Shown here: one piece after another, positions 1 to 7,800 of the stretch
Position numbering within the stretch: the first letter of the stretch is position 1
Layout: each line of letters begins with the position of its first letter
Assembly: GCA_025362915.1 (NCBI GenBank)
Contig: JANYEU010000109.1
Span: 1 to 8,945 of the forward strand
Direction: 5' to 3'
Origin: Chitinophagaceae bacterium
GTDB lineage: Bacteria > Bacteroidota > Bacteroidia > Chitinophagales > Chitinophagaceae
Length of the DNA: 8,945 nt
Notes under the pieces: model-generated
What the model was told of the DNA's origin: nothing
What the model saw: the letters and a program-made list of their open reading frames with translations, nothing else
The model's database searches: none
Position numbers and translations under genes: made by a program

Positions 1-320
1 ACAGGGGGATGTAAGTTTCACTGAGGGGTGATTTCCACCCCCTGGTTTAGCCTAGACCCCGACAATGGACAGTCAGTAATAATGTCATAAGTGACAAGTA
101 AAACAAGGGTTAACAAACAAGGTGTAAAGCGGTAACAATAATAAAAAAAGTAAGCAATGAAAAGCAGGAATAAGGGGCCTTGATGACAAGGAAAAACAGG
201 AATAAAACAAAGGGTGAAAACAAGAAGCAGTAGTAAAAAAAAAGCTGTATCCTTGCATAAGTAATAACCCAAATTACAGTAAACAAATATTGATATTAAC
301 ACCAAAAACTGTCAAGTAAT
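1..320. other. Gene-free, purine-skewed intergenic stretch
   Basis: No convincing gene is visible. The + strand from about 100 to 260 is very rich in A and G, with several A-runs and a loose recurrence of CAGGAATAA near 165 and 196. A short GC stem lies at 25-30/36-41 (GGGGTG pairing with CACCCC across a 5-nt loop). The minus strand is open from 305 to 18, but that frame begins with TTG, has no ribosome-binding signal, and is Phe/Leu/Tyr-rich simply because the strand is pyrimidine-rich. It matches no family I recognise. Confidence 0.5.
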
Positions 321-370
321 TTCAGGAGGGGTCAGCTTGCAAGATTTCAGGAGGGGTCAGCTTGCAAGAT
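321..370. repeat. Two perfect tandem copies of a 25-bp unit
   Basis: Bases 321-345 and 346-370 are identical. The unit begins TTCAGGAGGGGTCAGC and ends in the 8-bp palindrome CTTGCAAG plus AT. A weak partial relative, TCAAGTAATTTCAGG, sits just upstream at 312-326. The pair ends only 7 bp before the inverted-repeat element at 378. It could be a slippage duplication or the end of a larger interspersed repeat. The AGGAGGGG inside it resembles a Shine-Dalgarno sequence, but no gene follows it. Confidence 0.9.
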
Positions 371-377
371 AAGTTGC

Positions 378-401
378 GCATGTTCCAAGATAAATCACGC
401 G
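378..401 (+). repeat. Left 24-bp inverted terminal repeat
   Basis: Pairs with 587-610 in inverted orientation at 22/24 positions. It begins GCATGTTCCAAG and ends AAATCACGCG. An ATG at 380 lies within it. The adjoining ACGCGTGTTCC (397-407) also recurs inverted at 623-633, just outside the right repeat. Confidence 0.85.
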
Positions 402-415
402 TGTTCCGTGTTGGC

Positions 416-580
416 GAGGCGCCTCTCCGGCCCGTAGCTGCCCCTCCACGCCTCGTGGAGGCGGTGTTCCGACACGTGGATGCCCTTCCACAGCCTGGAG
501 AGGCGCCTCTACGACCTGTGGAAGCGCCTCTCCAGCTCGTGGATGCGCCTCCACGACTTGGAGAAGCGCCTCCACGAGAC
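416..580. repeat. About eight degenerate 21-bp tandem units
   Basis: Units start at 416, 437, 458, 479, 500, 521, 542 and 563, the last being incomplete. The general form is GAGGCGCCTCTCC followed by a C/G-rich tail ending CTCGTG. Each unit combines a self-complementary AGGCGCCT-type core with TCCA...TGGA half-sites, so the array can fold extensively. Examples are the perfect palindrome GAGGCGCCTC at 416-425 and CCACG/CGTGG at 446-458. Translated on the + strand, the units read EAPLRPV, AAPPRLV, EAVFRHV, DALPQPG, EAPLRPV, EAPLQLV, DAPPRLG and EAPPR. There are no unique spacers, so it is not a CRISPR array. Confidence 0.85.
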
Positions 581-586
581 AAAACC

Positions 587-610
587 CGCGTGATTTGCCT
601 TGGAACATGC
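587..610 (-). repeat. Right 24-bp inverted terminal repeat
   Basis: The reverse complement begins GCATGTTCCAAG and ends AAATCACGCG, as in the left copy. Only the two central bases differ (GC here, AT at left). An ATG on the minus strand starts at 608, mirroring the + strand ATG at 380. Confidence 0.85.
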
Positions 611-773
611 CAGATTAATAGCGGAACACGCGTGTTTTGTGATGCATTGAGTAAAACACGCCCTACAATTAGTGTGTTTTACAGGAGATTTCGCATTGTC
701 TGCTTGTTGAGATAGGCATCGTTAATAATCAAGAAACTAACGATAAAGCAATGTTCCTCCCAGAATGGCACAC
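611..773. other. Intergenic stretch with small inverted repeats
   Basis: No gene is visible. It contains a 12-bp perfect palindrome, AACACGCGTGTT, at 625-636, whose left arm is part of an inverted copy (623-633) of ACGCGTGTTCC at 397-407. It also contains the hairpin at 651-682. The ACGCGTGTT-type motifs may be the outer part of the neighbouring inverted-repeat element or a relic of a second copy. Confidence 0.45.
651..682. repeat. 9-bp stem inverted repeat
   Basis: GTAAAACAC (651-659) pairs exactly with GTGTTTTAC (674-682) across a 14-nt loop. No U-tract follows on either strand, so it is not a standard intrinsic terminator. It resembles the arms of small inverted-repeat elements such as the one directly upstream. 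Confidence 0.6.
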
Positions 774-811
774 AAAAAAATAAGGTTCAAACTTTATGTC
801 TGAACCTTATT
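774..811 (-). terminator. Rho-independent terminator after the infB tail
   Basis: On the minus strand, an 11-bp perfect stem (AATAAGGTTCA pairing with TGAACCTTATT; + strand arms 779-789 and 801-811) encloses an 11-nt loop and runs directly into a U-tract, which is the complement of the A-run at 774-780. It begins about 24 nt after the minus-strand stop codon at 835-837. This is the expected arrangement for the natural 3' end of a transcript, so the infB tail and its terminator probably moved together. Confidence 0.85.
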
Positions 812-834
812 GTATCCTATAAATTAAAGCCTTA

Positions 835-951
835 TTACAAGGTACGCTTCACCTCTTCTTGTTCATAAGTAATGATGCTATCATTTACTGCAAGGTCGCT
901 AAAGCCCTTAACGGTCAATCCGCACTCGTAGCCATTGTTCACTTCCTTCAT
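835..951 (-). pseudogene. infB: 3'-terminal fragment of infB (translation initiation factor IF-2)
   Basis: The last ~39 codons on the minus strand read KEVNNGYECGLTVKGFSDL followed by about 20 residues ending EEVKRTL and TAA (a second TAA follows at once). This matches the C-terminus of bacterial IF-2, where the segment after the lysine/arginine-rich KRFKDD stretch reads V-x-EV-x-x-G-x-ECG-...-D-...-E-EV-x-RTL. Full IF-2 delivers initiator tRNA to the 30S subunit as a GTPase. Here only the very end of the C-terminal domain remains, with no G domain, so the fragment cannot work as an initiation factor. Upstream it runs in frame into a transposase remnant, making an open frame of 89 codons (1104-835). 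An intact infB must exist elsewhere, because it is essential. A natural-looking terminator follows. Confidence 0.8.
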
Positions 952-1372
952 ATTGCGTTGGATGGACACTTCAATGAAACTGGCATCCACTATCTTCCCC
1001 TCATTGATGATGAGATTCCGCTTGCCCAACTCTTCAATGAATCTGAAAACAGCTTGTCCACTGTTCCCAAAAGTTCCAGATGGTCTTGCTGTCTGGTATG
1101 TCATCCGCCATCATTAACCCTAGAAATGCATGAAGCTCATCCTGTCGTTTATCTGAAACTCGATCTGCTCATCCGAAAGATTATTATAACGCTTCTTGCC
1201 CTAGGCTATCTTGGATAAACCCATAAGCAGCAGCTCACGAAAATCTAAAAATCAATCCCTTTGTCAAGTCTTTCCAAAGGATCTCCCAAGGATGATAGCT
1301 TTGTCAAACGTATGTCTTGATTAAAAATCCGTAATCTCTATGTCCCTTGAATTTTTTCACCACCATCCCCAT
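952..1372 (-). pseudogene. Decayed IS5-family transposase, N-terminal part
   Basis: Reading the minus strand and correcting frameshifts gives pieces typical of IS5-family DDE transposases in Bacteroidota. In order they are: a start near 1372 or 1366, FNQDIRLTKLSSLGDPLERL, YNNLSDEQIEFQINDRMSF, FLGLMMADDIPDSKTIWNF, and INEGKIVDASFIEVSIQRN. The D in IVDASF is probably the first catalytic Asp; the rest of the DDE core is absent. Four frame breaks each fit a one-base change in a T-run (near 1323-1327, 1240-1243, 1124-1126 and 1064-1067 on the + strand). Two in-frame TAG codons occur at 1245-1247 and 1201-1203. The central segment between FRELL and YNNLSDEQ also looks short. Intact relatives are roughly 340-370 residues; about 140 codons remain. 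After QRN the frame changes to infB sequence. It is clearly non-functional. Confidence 0.8.
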
Positions 1373-1407
1373 TTACTCGTAAATATAAGGAAGAAATGAT
1401 AAAGGGA

Positions 1408-1425
1408 TAGTTTTTAGAGGTTCCC
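1408..1425 (-). repeat. Probable outer end (inverted repeat) of the IS5-family element
   Basis: On the minus strand this reads GGGAACCTCTAAAAACTA, starting about 53 bp upstream of the transposase start. IS5-family ends often begin G(G/A)G-x-CCTCT-x-x-AAAA, so this fits as the transposase-proximal terminus. The matching end is missing, because the element's other half was replaced by infB sequence. The assignment is by resemblance only. Confidence 0.45.
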
Positions 1426-1481
1426 ATTAATTATTCAAGAGGCGATAATTAAAAATATGCCCTCAAAACAAACGTGTACTA

Positions 1482-1511
1482 TTTGCACAAAATGATGGCC
1501 AGGCAAGTTTG
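1482..1511 (+). promoter_or_regulatory. Candidate Bacteroidota-type promoter (weak)
   Basis: TTTG at 1482-1485 is followed after 18 bp by CAAGTTTG at 1504-1511. The Bacteroidota consensus is TTTG at -33 and TAnnTTTG at -7, about 19 bp apart, so only one fixed -7 base deviates. Transcription would start near 1518, leaving a leader of about 270 nt and placing the 1532-1551 palindrome just inside the transcript. A poorer alternative is TTG at 1684-1686 with TACCCCTTTG at 1704-1713, where the -7 spacing is wrong by two. Confidence 0.3.
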
Positions 1512-1531
1512 ATTGGAAAATGCAAAAATGC

Positions 1532-1551
1532 CATCGTTACCGGTAACGATG
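1532..1551. promoter_or_regulatory. Perfect 20-bp palindrome, LacI-type operator candidate
   Basis: CATCGTTACCGGTAACGATG equals its own reverse complement at all 20 positions. LacI-family regulators bind palindromes with a central CG, and the core GTTACCGGTAAC is close to GntR-type (LacI-family) gluconate operators of enterobacteria. It lies just downstream of the candidate promoter, where a bound repressor could block transcription. As RNA it could form an 8-bp stem with a CCGG loop. The T-run at 1559-1565 begins 7 nt beyond the stem, which is poor for a terminator. No regulator gene is in the window. Confidence 0.5.
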
Positions 1552-1602
1552 CCGTAGATTTTTTTAAATATTAGAAAATAGCTCTCTAATTTCACCCATT
1601 GA

Positions 1603-1641
1603 AATAGTTGGAAAACCTTTTTTTGTTTGCCCCCAACTATT
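1603..1641 (+). repeat. Leader hairpin, 9-bp stem
   Basis: AATAGTTGG (1603-1611) pairs perfectly with CCAACTATT (1633-1641) across a 21-nt loop that is T-rich and then C-rich. It lies about 150 nt upstream of the large gene. The long loop and the lack of a downstream T-tract argue against a terminator. It may be a leader-RNA structure or a protein-binding site. Confidence 0.4.
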
Positions 1642-1790
1642 AAAAAGATTGCTTGAATGCTTGCTAAATAGACTACAAAATGATTGAATCAATTAAGACT
1701 TGGTACCCCTTTGGATCTGATGAAGAATTTCTGCCGCAACAAACCGCTGCTTTAAATCCCGTTATTAACTTTTATAATAATTGCATAAAC

Positions 1791-1877
1791 ATGAAAAAGA
1801 ACAATTACACATTTGGCTGGTACAAAGTATTCAGCTTATTTATCTGCCTTGCACTTGGAGTGGTGGGTGTAAATGCA
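1791..1877 (+). other. Sec signal peptide of the surface protein
   Basis: Residues 1-29. The start MKKNN carries positive charge. A hydrophobic core, VFSLFICLALGVVGV, follows, then a V-N-A cleavage site before Gln30. An exposed N-terminal Gln is common on exported Bacteroidota proteins. There is no lipobox cysteine at the cut site (the only Cys, residue 19, lies inside the core), so a lipoprotein is unlikely. Confidence 0.85.
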
Positions 1878-4800
1878 CAGAGTACAACCTCCACAACCGG
1901 CGATTGGAATACTACCGGTACCTGGGGTGGCACACTGCCTGCTGCCGGCAATACTGTTACAGTAAACAAAGCAATAACCATTAATGCTGCTGTGGTAAAT
2001 ACTGTTGGTGCTATAACTATTGCATCGGGAGGTACAATAACCATTGGTGCAAGTGGTGCTTTGAATGCGGCATCCATCACCATCCAATCGGGTGGCACAC
2101 TGGATATGACTGCTGCCGGTACTATTAATCTTACAGGTACACTTACTAATAGCGGCACCTATACAAATGGTGCGGGTGTGGTTGCTACAAATGTATTTGG
2201 TGATAATTTTAATCGTACGGTAGGAAATTCTTCCACTTCTATGACTTCTCCAGCCGATGCGGGTGGTACTCCTTCAGCTACCTATGCAGTAAACCCTTCA
2301 ACGCTTACGTCAGTATATTTAAATGGGGCTAGTTTGCAAATGTCAGCGGCTAATACTACTATTGTAACTGGTTACGTTACTGCTCCGATTGGGGTTAACT
2401 CTACCAATGTTCCTGCACCATTTAATGCTACTTTAAGTAGCAATACTGGCTTAGTAACTTGGTATGTAAATATGCGTCACAGTGCCAGTTCAGCCCCTAT
2501 AAATGCTTCTGCAATGGTATCAACCGTTATTGCTGGAACATCTAGTACTTTCTCTTCTGGTAATGGATATGCTATTTGTATGGTTTCTGGAAATACATCG
2601 GGAAATACTGTTCAGTTTGGTTATTATACCAGTGGATTAACTATTGCTACTTTTCATTCGTTAGCAACTATTTCCAATATTATCATTGCTCAAAATTATT
2701 TTAGTGCTAAGGTTACATATAACCCCATTACTCAAGCATGGACATTGTCAATAGGTGCTCTTACTAATGTTTCAGCGGCTTCCACAGATCCTACCATTAC
2801 TTCTTATACTAACAGTGCTTCTCCTGTTGTGGACGCAACATATACAGGCACTGCAATGAGTTATTTTGGTTATCAGTTTATATCAAAATCGACCAACAGT
2901 GCTTATTTTGATAATTTTAATATTACAACTGCCTCCCTAATTGCAACGCCATCAGCATTGAGTGCTTTTAGCTATATTTCCGGTTCTGGACCATCTGCTA
3001 CGCAAACATTTACTGCCGCTGCAAGTGGGTTGGGAACTAATTCATTGATAGTTACTCCGCCGGTTGGGTACGAAATATCTACTTCGTCATCCTTTACCGC
3101 TGGTAGTACCACAGCAAGTTCCACTACATCTCCTGCTTATCTATCGCTTACTCCAGCAAGTGGGGCAGTAAGCCAAACAATTTATGTTCGGTTAAAAGCC
3201 AGCTTGGCAAATGGAACTTATAGTGGCAATATAGCCATTTCGTCACTTGGGGCTGCCTTGGTGAACGAAGCCGTAATAGGAAGCGTTGCCCCCCCTGCAC
3301 CATCTGCTTTAACAGTGGCAAATATTGCCGATACCCGCGAATACCTTACATGGTCTGCACCAAGTGATGGCAGCAACGTGTTGGTAATTGCCTACAATGC
3401 TTCAACTGCATATCCCAATCCAACCGCAAATGGTGGTACTTATACCGCCAATCCAATTTATACTTCTGCCCCATCTGCAGGAAATGGTGGTGTTGTGGTA
3501 TATAGCGGTACCGGAACCAATGTAGAAGTGACAGGATTAACAAGCGGAACAACTTATTATTACCAGGCAATATCCTATTCGGGCAGTGTTTATGCTGCCA
3601 ATAGCACCGCATCGGCTACGGCTGCTGTACAACCAGTTACAGCATTTACTGCCAGCCAAGCAAATGCACAAAGTGTATTGTCATGGACGAATCCTAGCTT
3701 CAATGCTACACAATCAAAATATTGGGATCAGGTAATGGTAATTGCCTCCACAAGTTCCATATCAGCCCCTTCGGGAAATAGCTACACCGGACCAAGTGGC
3801 AGCAGCATAAGCCTAACATCAGGTACGGCTTATGGAAGTGGCTACATTGTTTATTATGGAACAGGTACTGGCGTAACTGTAACTGGATTAACAAATCTTA
3901 CGGCGTATAATTATGCGGTTTATGTACGCCATGGTAGTGTTTGGAGTGCAGTAACTGCTACTAATCAAACAGCATCTATTTATGCAAATGGAGACTACGT
4001 TAGTGCTGCAAGTGGCAACTATAGCACTGCTGCTACATGGAACACCTGGAATGGTTCAAGTTTGGTGACCACGGCATCGCCTCCAACTGCTTCAAACAAT
4101 GTATGGATTGATAATGGATATACCGTAGCATTATCAGCAGCGGGTAGTTGTAATAACCTGCATGTTATTAATGGGATTATTGAAACAGGTAGCTATAGTG
4201 GTAGCACATTAACTGCCACAACGGTTTCTACCACAACAGTAGGGTCTGCAACAACACTTAGCGTTGCTGGATCTACGATAGAAGTACAATCTGGTGGCCA
4301 GATAGGTGCGCCGCTTACCGGCGGGCAAACTGGCGACAATGCCAATGCGTTAGTGTTATTTACCACGGCATCTGGCTCATCTTCTTCAGCTTTGGCAACA
4401 GTTACCATATTTGGTACAGGCGGCACCATCAATGTTGCAAAACTGCTTATCAACGCAAATAATCAGAGTTTGGTAATAAGCCACGATGTCAATGTGTATT
4501 ACCATACTTCTAGCAATAACGGTAATGGGCAGGCATTCGGGGTGGCTGGAACTGCTTCTTCTAATTGGACGGATGCTATAACTATTAGTTCTGGATTTAC
4601 CCTAACAATGGGTCAGCTTGCTGGTATTTCCCTAGCTTCTTCTACCGGTACTTCGGTTCAGGTTAATTTTACTTTAAATGTTTCTGGAACTATCAACTTC
4701 ACTAGGGGTAGAACACCAATTGCCATTGCAGCAGGTACGGGAACAAATGGAGCTTTTGCATTGAATACAGCATCTGGATATGCTGCAACAATCAACGTTC

Positions 4801-7800
4801 TCAACGGTGGTAACATATATGCCACAGAGGTTTATCCCAATGGTAGTGCTGCCAGCGTAGCAGTTGGTGCTGGCCAATTGTCAACTATCAACATTGCATC
4901 AGGCGGTACTTTTACGGTAGATTCACTGATTGATTTACGAAGCGCAAGTCAAACAATTACGGGTGCTGGTACCTTTAAGATACTTAGTAATGCGGGTAGT
5001 ACTTCTAATAATGCTTCGGCAACCATCATAAAGATTGGTGCGGTCACCGGTTTGGATGCGCAAGTGCTTGCAAGTACAAAAATATACGATAGCTATACCA
5101 CTTTTAGTTATGAGGGTACTGTTGCCCAAAATACAGGCACCAGCTTACCTTCTTCTGTTTATAATTTGAATATTAATAATAGTTTTGGAGTTACGCTATC
5201 TCAAGCAACAACTGTTAACGATAGCTTGAAAATGGTAAATGGATTACTCACTACAACATCTACCAACCTACTTACCATGGGTACACCCAATCCTAATGCT
5301 ATTATTCAGTCAACAACCACAAGTTATGTATATGGACCGCTTGCATTTACCGTGGCAAGTACCGGCAGTACGTCCAAAACATTTCCGATTGGTTCGGCTA
5401 CCGTTTACAGTCCAGTTACTTTAAATGTAACCCAAAATACAGTCAGTGCACGTACTTACACGGCACAGGTGGTCATTGGCGGAACAACGCCCTCTCATAC
5501 AATACCCGGAACGATAGGTGCCGTTTCTCCCAACAGGTATTACACGTTGTCAACCAATGGAAGTAACAATATAACTGCTGCGTCTATTACTTTGGGGTAT
5601 AGCACAATAGATGTTAATGCCGGCATCAACACATTCTCTACAAATACTGCCAGTAAAATGAGGATTGTGGGTAGCAGTGGATGGACAGATTTGGGCGGAA
5701 CAGGGTCTGCACCTGTAACTGGCGCAATTACTTCTACCACAAACTTTACGGCCTTGGGTGATTTTGCCGTTGCAAATGTTTACAGCACAACCGTTACGCC
5801 TCCTAATTTAACTGCTGCAAGTGGGGCTACGGTAGGGGCTAATTACGACATTACTTTTACAGACGATGGCACTTTTGGTTCACACATTACAAGTGTTGTA
5901 TATGGAGGTGTTACTTTGGTAAGGAATACCGATTATACTGTTTCTGGCACTGGCAGTAACGCCAAAATAACCATTATGCCTAACGGGGCTACTGGTAGTG
6001 TTTTAAGAACGGCTGCTTCAAATACAGTCACTATTTCTGCCACCAATTATGATGATGCGGTTGTTACCCAAATTACTGCTGCAACAACGGCTTCCAAGCT
6101 GTTTGTTCATACCGCTCCGGTGGCAACGTCCAATGGGGTTGTCTTCTCCACACAACCCGTTGTGTACATTACAGATGCCTACAATAACTTGGTGACAAGT
6201 GCATCCGATAATATAACTCCTTCCAATAATGGGGCAAGCAACTGGTTGTTGGGTGGCACCACAACCGCTCTGGCTACATCTGGCGGCGCAGCAACTTTCA
6301 CCAACCTGTCCGGTGCCAGTTCAACAGCAATTACGGCAACCATTACGTTTACATCTGTTAGTTACGGCAGCGTTACAACTACTTTCAGCCTAGTTGCTCC
6401 ACCAACCTATTATTGGGTTGGGGGCGTGGGTTCTAGTTCTCAGGTTTGGAGTACGGGCAACCTGTGGGCTACAAAATCTGTTGTGGGCGGTGTAACTACC
6501 TACAATAAATTGGCTTCTTATACCCCATCATCAACGGATATATTGGTATTTGATGGCAGCAATATTGATGGTAATGGTACTGCGCTTGGTTCAAATACTA
6601 TTGTAACCTATGCTACATCTTCAACAACAAGTATAGGGCAGATTATTTTGCAAAATGCCGCAACAGTATCATTAAGCCCTACCGGATCTGCAAGAACGTA
6701 CACCATTACTGGTTTGTACGGGACCGACTTGGTAGTGCCTGCAGGATGTACCTTAGAAACCGTGACTTCAAGCACAACATCTATTATTATTGGAACTGGT
6801 GCTACGGCAAGTATTTCTGGAAACATACTTCTTAGCACTGGTGGTTCTACGTTGATTGGAACCGATGCAGGTTCGGTAGTTTTCAATAGTGGTTCTATTT
6901 GCACTGTAAATGTTACTAGTACTGTTACTCCATTCGGCACAGGAACCGGAGGTTCAGTTGTATTTAGTGCAGGGTCTCAATTAATAATCACAAAAGCGGG
7001 CGATATTTTTGGAGGTAACAATGTACTTTTATTTGATGCTGGAAGTACACTTAACATTCAGTTTAACTATGCAGCCTTTATTTTTGATAACCATACTTTC
7101 GGAAATGTAATAATTGCTACATCTGGTACAGCAACTACCAGTGCTGGTTCCAATGGTTTTACTTGTACCAGTTTAAGTGTACAGAGCGGGTCGTTGAGTG
7201 TAGCAGAAACTGGCACTTGTAGTTATGGTGCATTAAGTACTTCTACTGGTACTACATTAACCTTGAGTACTGCCCCAACCTATACTTCTATAACCAATAG
7301 TGGAACATTAAACCTTACTTACACCCCGATATCCCTTGCTGGTACAATTGGCGGTACTGTAGGATTGACAAGTCCAACCGCTGTACAGACCTTGAATGCT
7401 TCGGGTACATTGAACTTGAATAACCTGACGGTGAATAATACGACCGCTTCAAGCCCAGGAGCAGTATTGACGGGTACAATAAATATAACAGGAGCATTGA
7501 CTGTAACAAATGGCAACTTAAATACCTCTGGTGCAACAGTTACCTTGAAATCTACTTCTATTGCTAATACTGGGATTGTTGGAACTGTAGGTAGTGGAGG
7601 AAGTTTTACCGGTTCTGTTGCTGTAGAACGTTACATACCAGCTGGTTTCCGTGCTTATCGTGACATGGTTCCTGAGGTTTATGGTGCTGGAAGCATTTAC
7701 AACAATTGGCAAAGTGGTGGAACGATGACTAGCGGCAAGGGTATCTTCATCACTGGTCCTGGAGCTATTGATGCGGTAGCTTCTGATTACAATAGTGGTC

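Larger units (their letters stand above)
378..610. mobile_element. MITE-like palindromic element with internal 21-bp repeats
   Basis: The element is bounded by 24-bp inverted repeats (378-401 and 587-610) that match at 22 of 24 positions. The two mismatches are adjacent, at the AT/GC centre. Inside are about eight degenerate 21-bp units. The interior is GC-rich while the flanks are AT-rich, which suggests a unit with its own history. No transposase is encoded, and no clear target-site duplication is visible. Because 21 is a multiple of 3 and the units are internally palindromic, reading frames stay open on both strands (+ from 380, - from 608). Both give peptides starting MFQ-x-KSR followed by EAPL/EAPP-type heptads. 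That symmetry argues that the ORFs are by-products of the repeat and not a gene. It could be a MITE, a REP/BIME-like sequence, or a structured RNA. Confidence 0.7.
1426..1790. other. AT-rich leader upstream of the giant surface-protein gene
   Basis: No protein gene is supported. The stretch contains a candidate promoter (1482-1511), a perfect 20-bp palindrome (1532-1551) and a long-loop hairpin (1603-1641). The reading frame of the large gene is open upstream to an ATG at 1680. That start would add 37 residues before the signal peptide and is not preferred. The last 30 bp before the 1791 start are A/T-rich with no Shine-Dalgarno sequence, as is usual in Bacteroidota. Confidence 0.5.

Noticed and set aside
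18..305. Minus-strand open frame for a 95-residue hydrophobic peptide
   Set aside because: It starts with TTG, has no ribosome-binding or promoter signal, has no recognisable family, and its composition is explained by the pyrimidine-rich strand.
321..370. AGGAGGGG as a ribosome-binding site
   Set aside because: It is duplicated as part of a 25-bp repeat, and no credible start codon and gene follow it.
416..580. Possible CRISPR array
   Set aside because: The units are contiguous with no unique spacers and are degenerate, and no cas gene is near.
362..715. Plus-strand open frame with Pro/Ala/Glu heptads
   Set aside because: It is a by-product of 21-bp repeats. The opposite strand (608 to 357) encodes the same kind of peptide, which a real gene would not do.
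859..1218. Plus-strand open frame antisense to the transposase/infB remnant
   Set aside because: It matches no family, while the opposite strand shows clear IS5 transposase and IF-2 motifs.
1296..1303. TAGCTTTG, a perfect Bacteroidota -7 element
   Set aside because: There is no TTTG or TTG at the proper distance upstream, and it lies within transposase codons, so it is probably a chance match.
1532..1565. Intrinsic terminator on the plus strand
   Set aside because: The hairpin would have an 8-bp stem, and the T-run starts about 7 nt after it. An operator-like palindrome is the better reading.
1680..1790. Upstream in-frame ATG at 1680 as start of the giant gene
   Set aside because: It would put 37 non-hydrophobic residues before a well-formed signal peptide; the ATG at 1791 gives the expected export signal.
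1805..2158. Minus-strand open frames inside the giant gene (also near 4193-4453, 6608-6940 and 8130-8423)
   Set aside because: They are shadows of a continuous, signal-peptide-led plus-strand frame and match no known protein.
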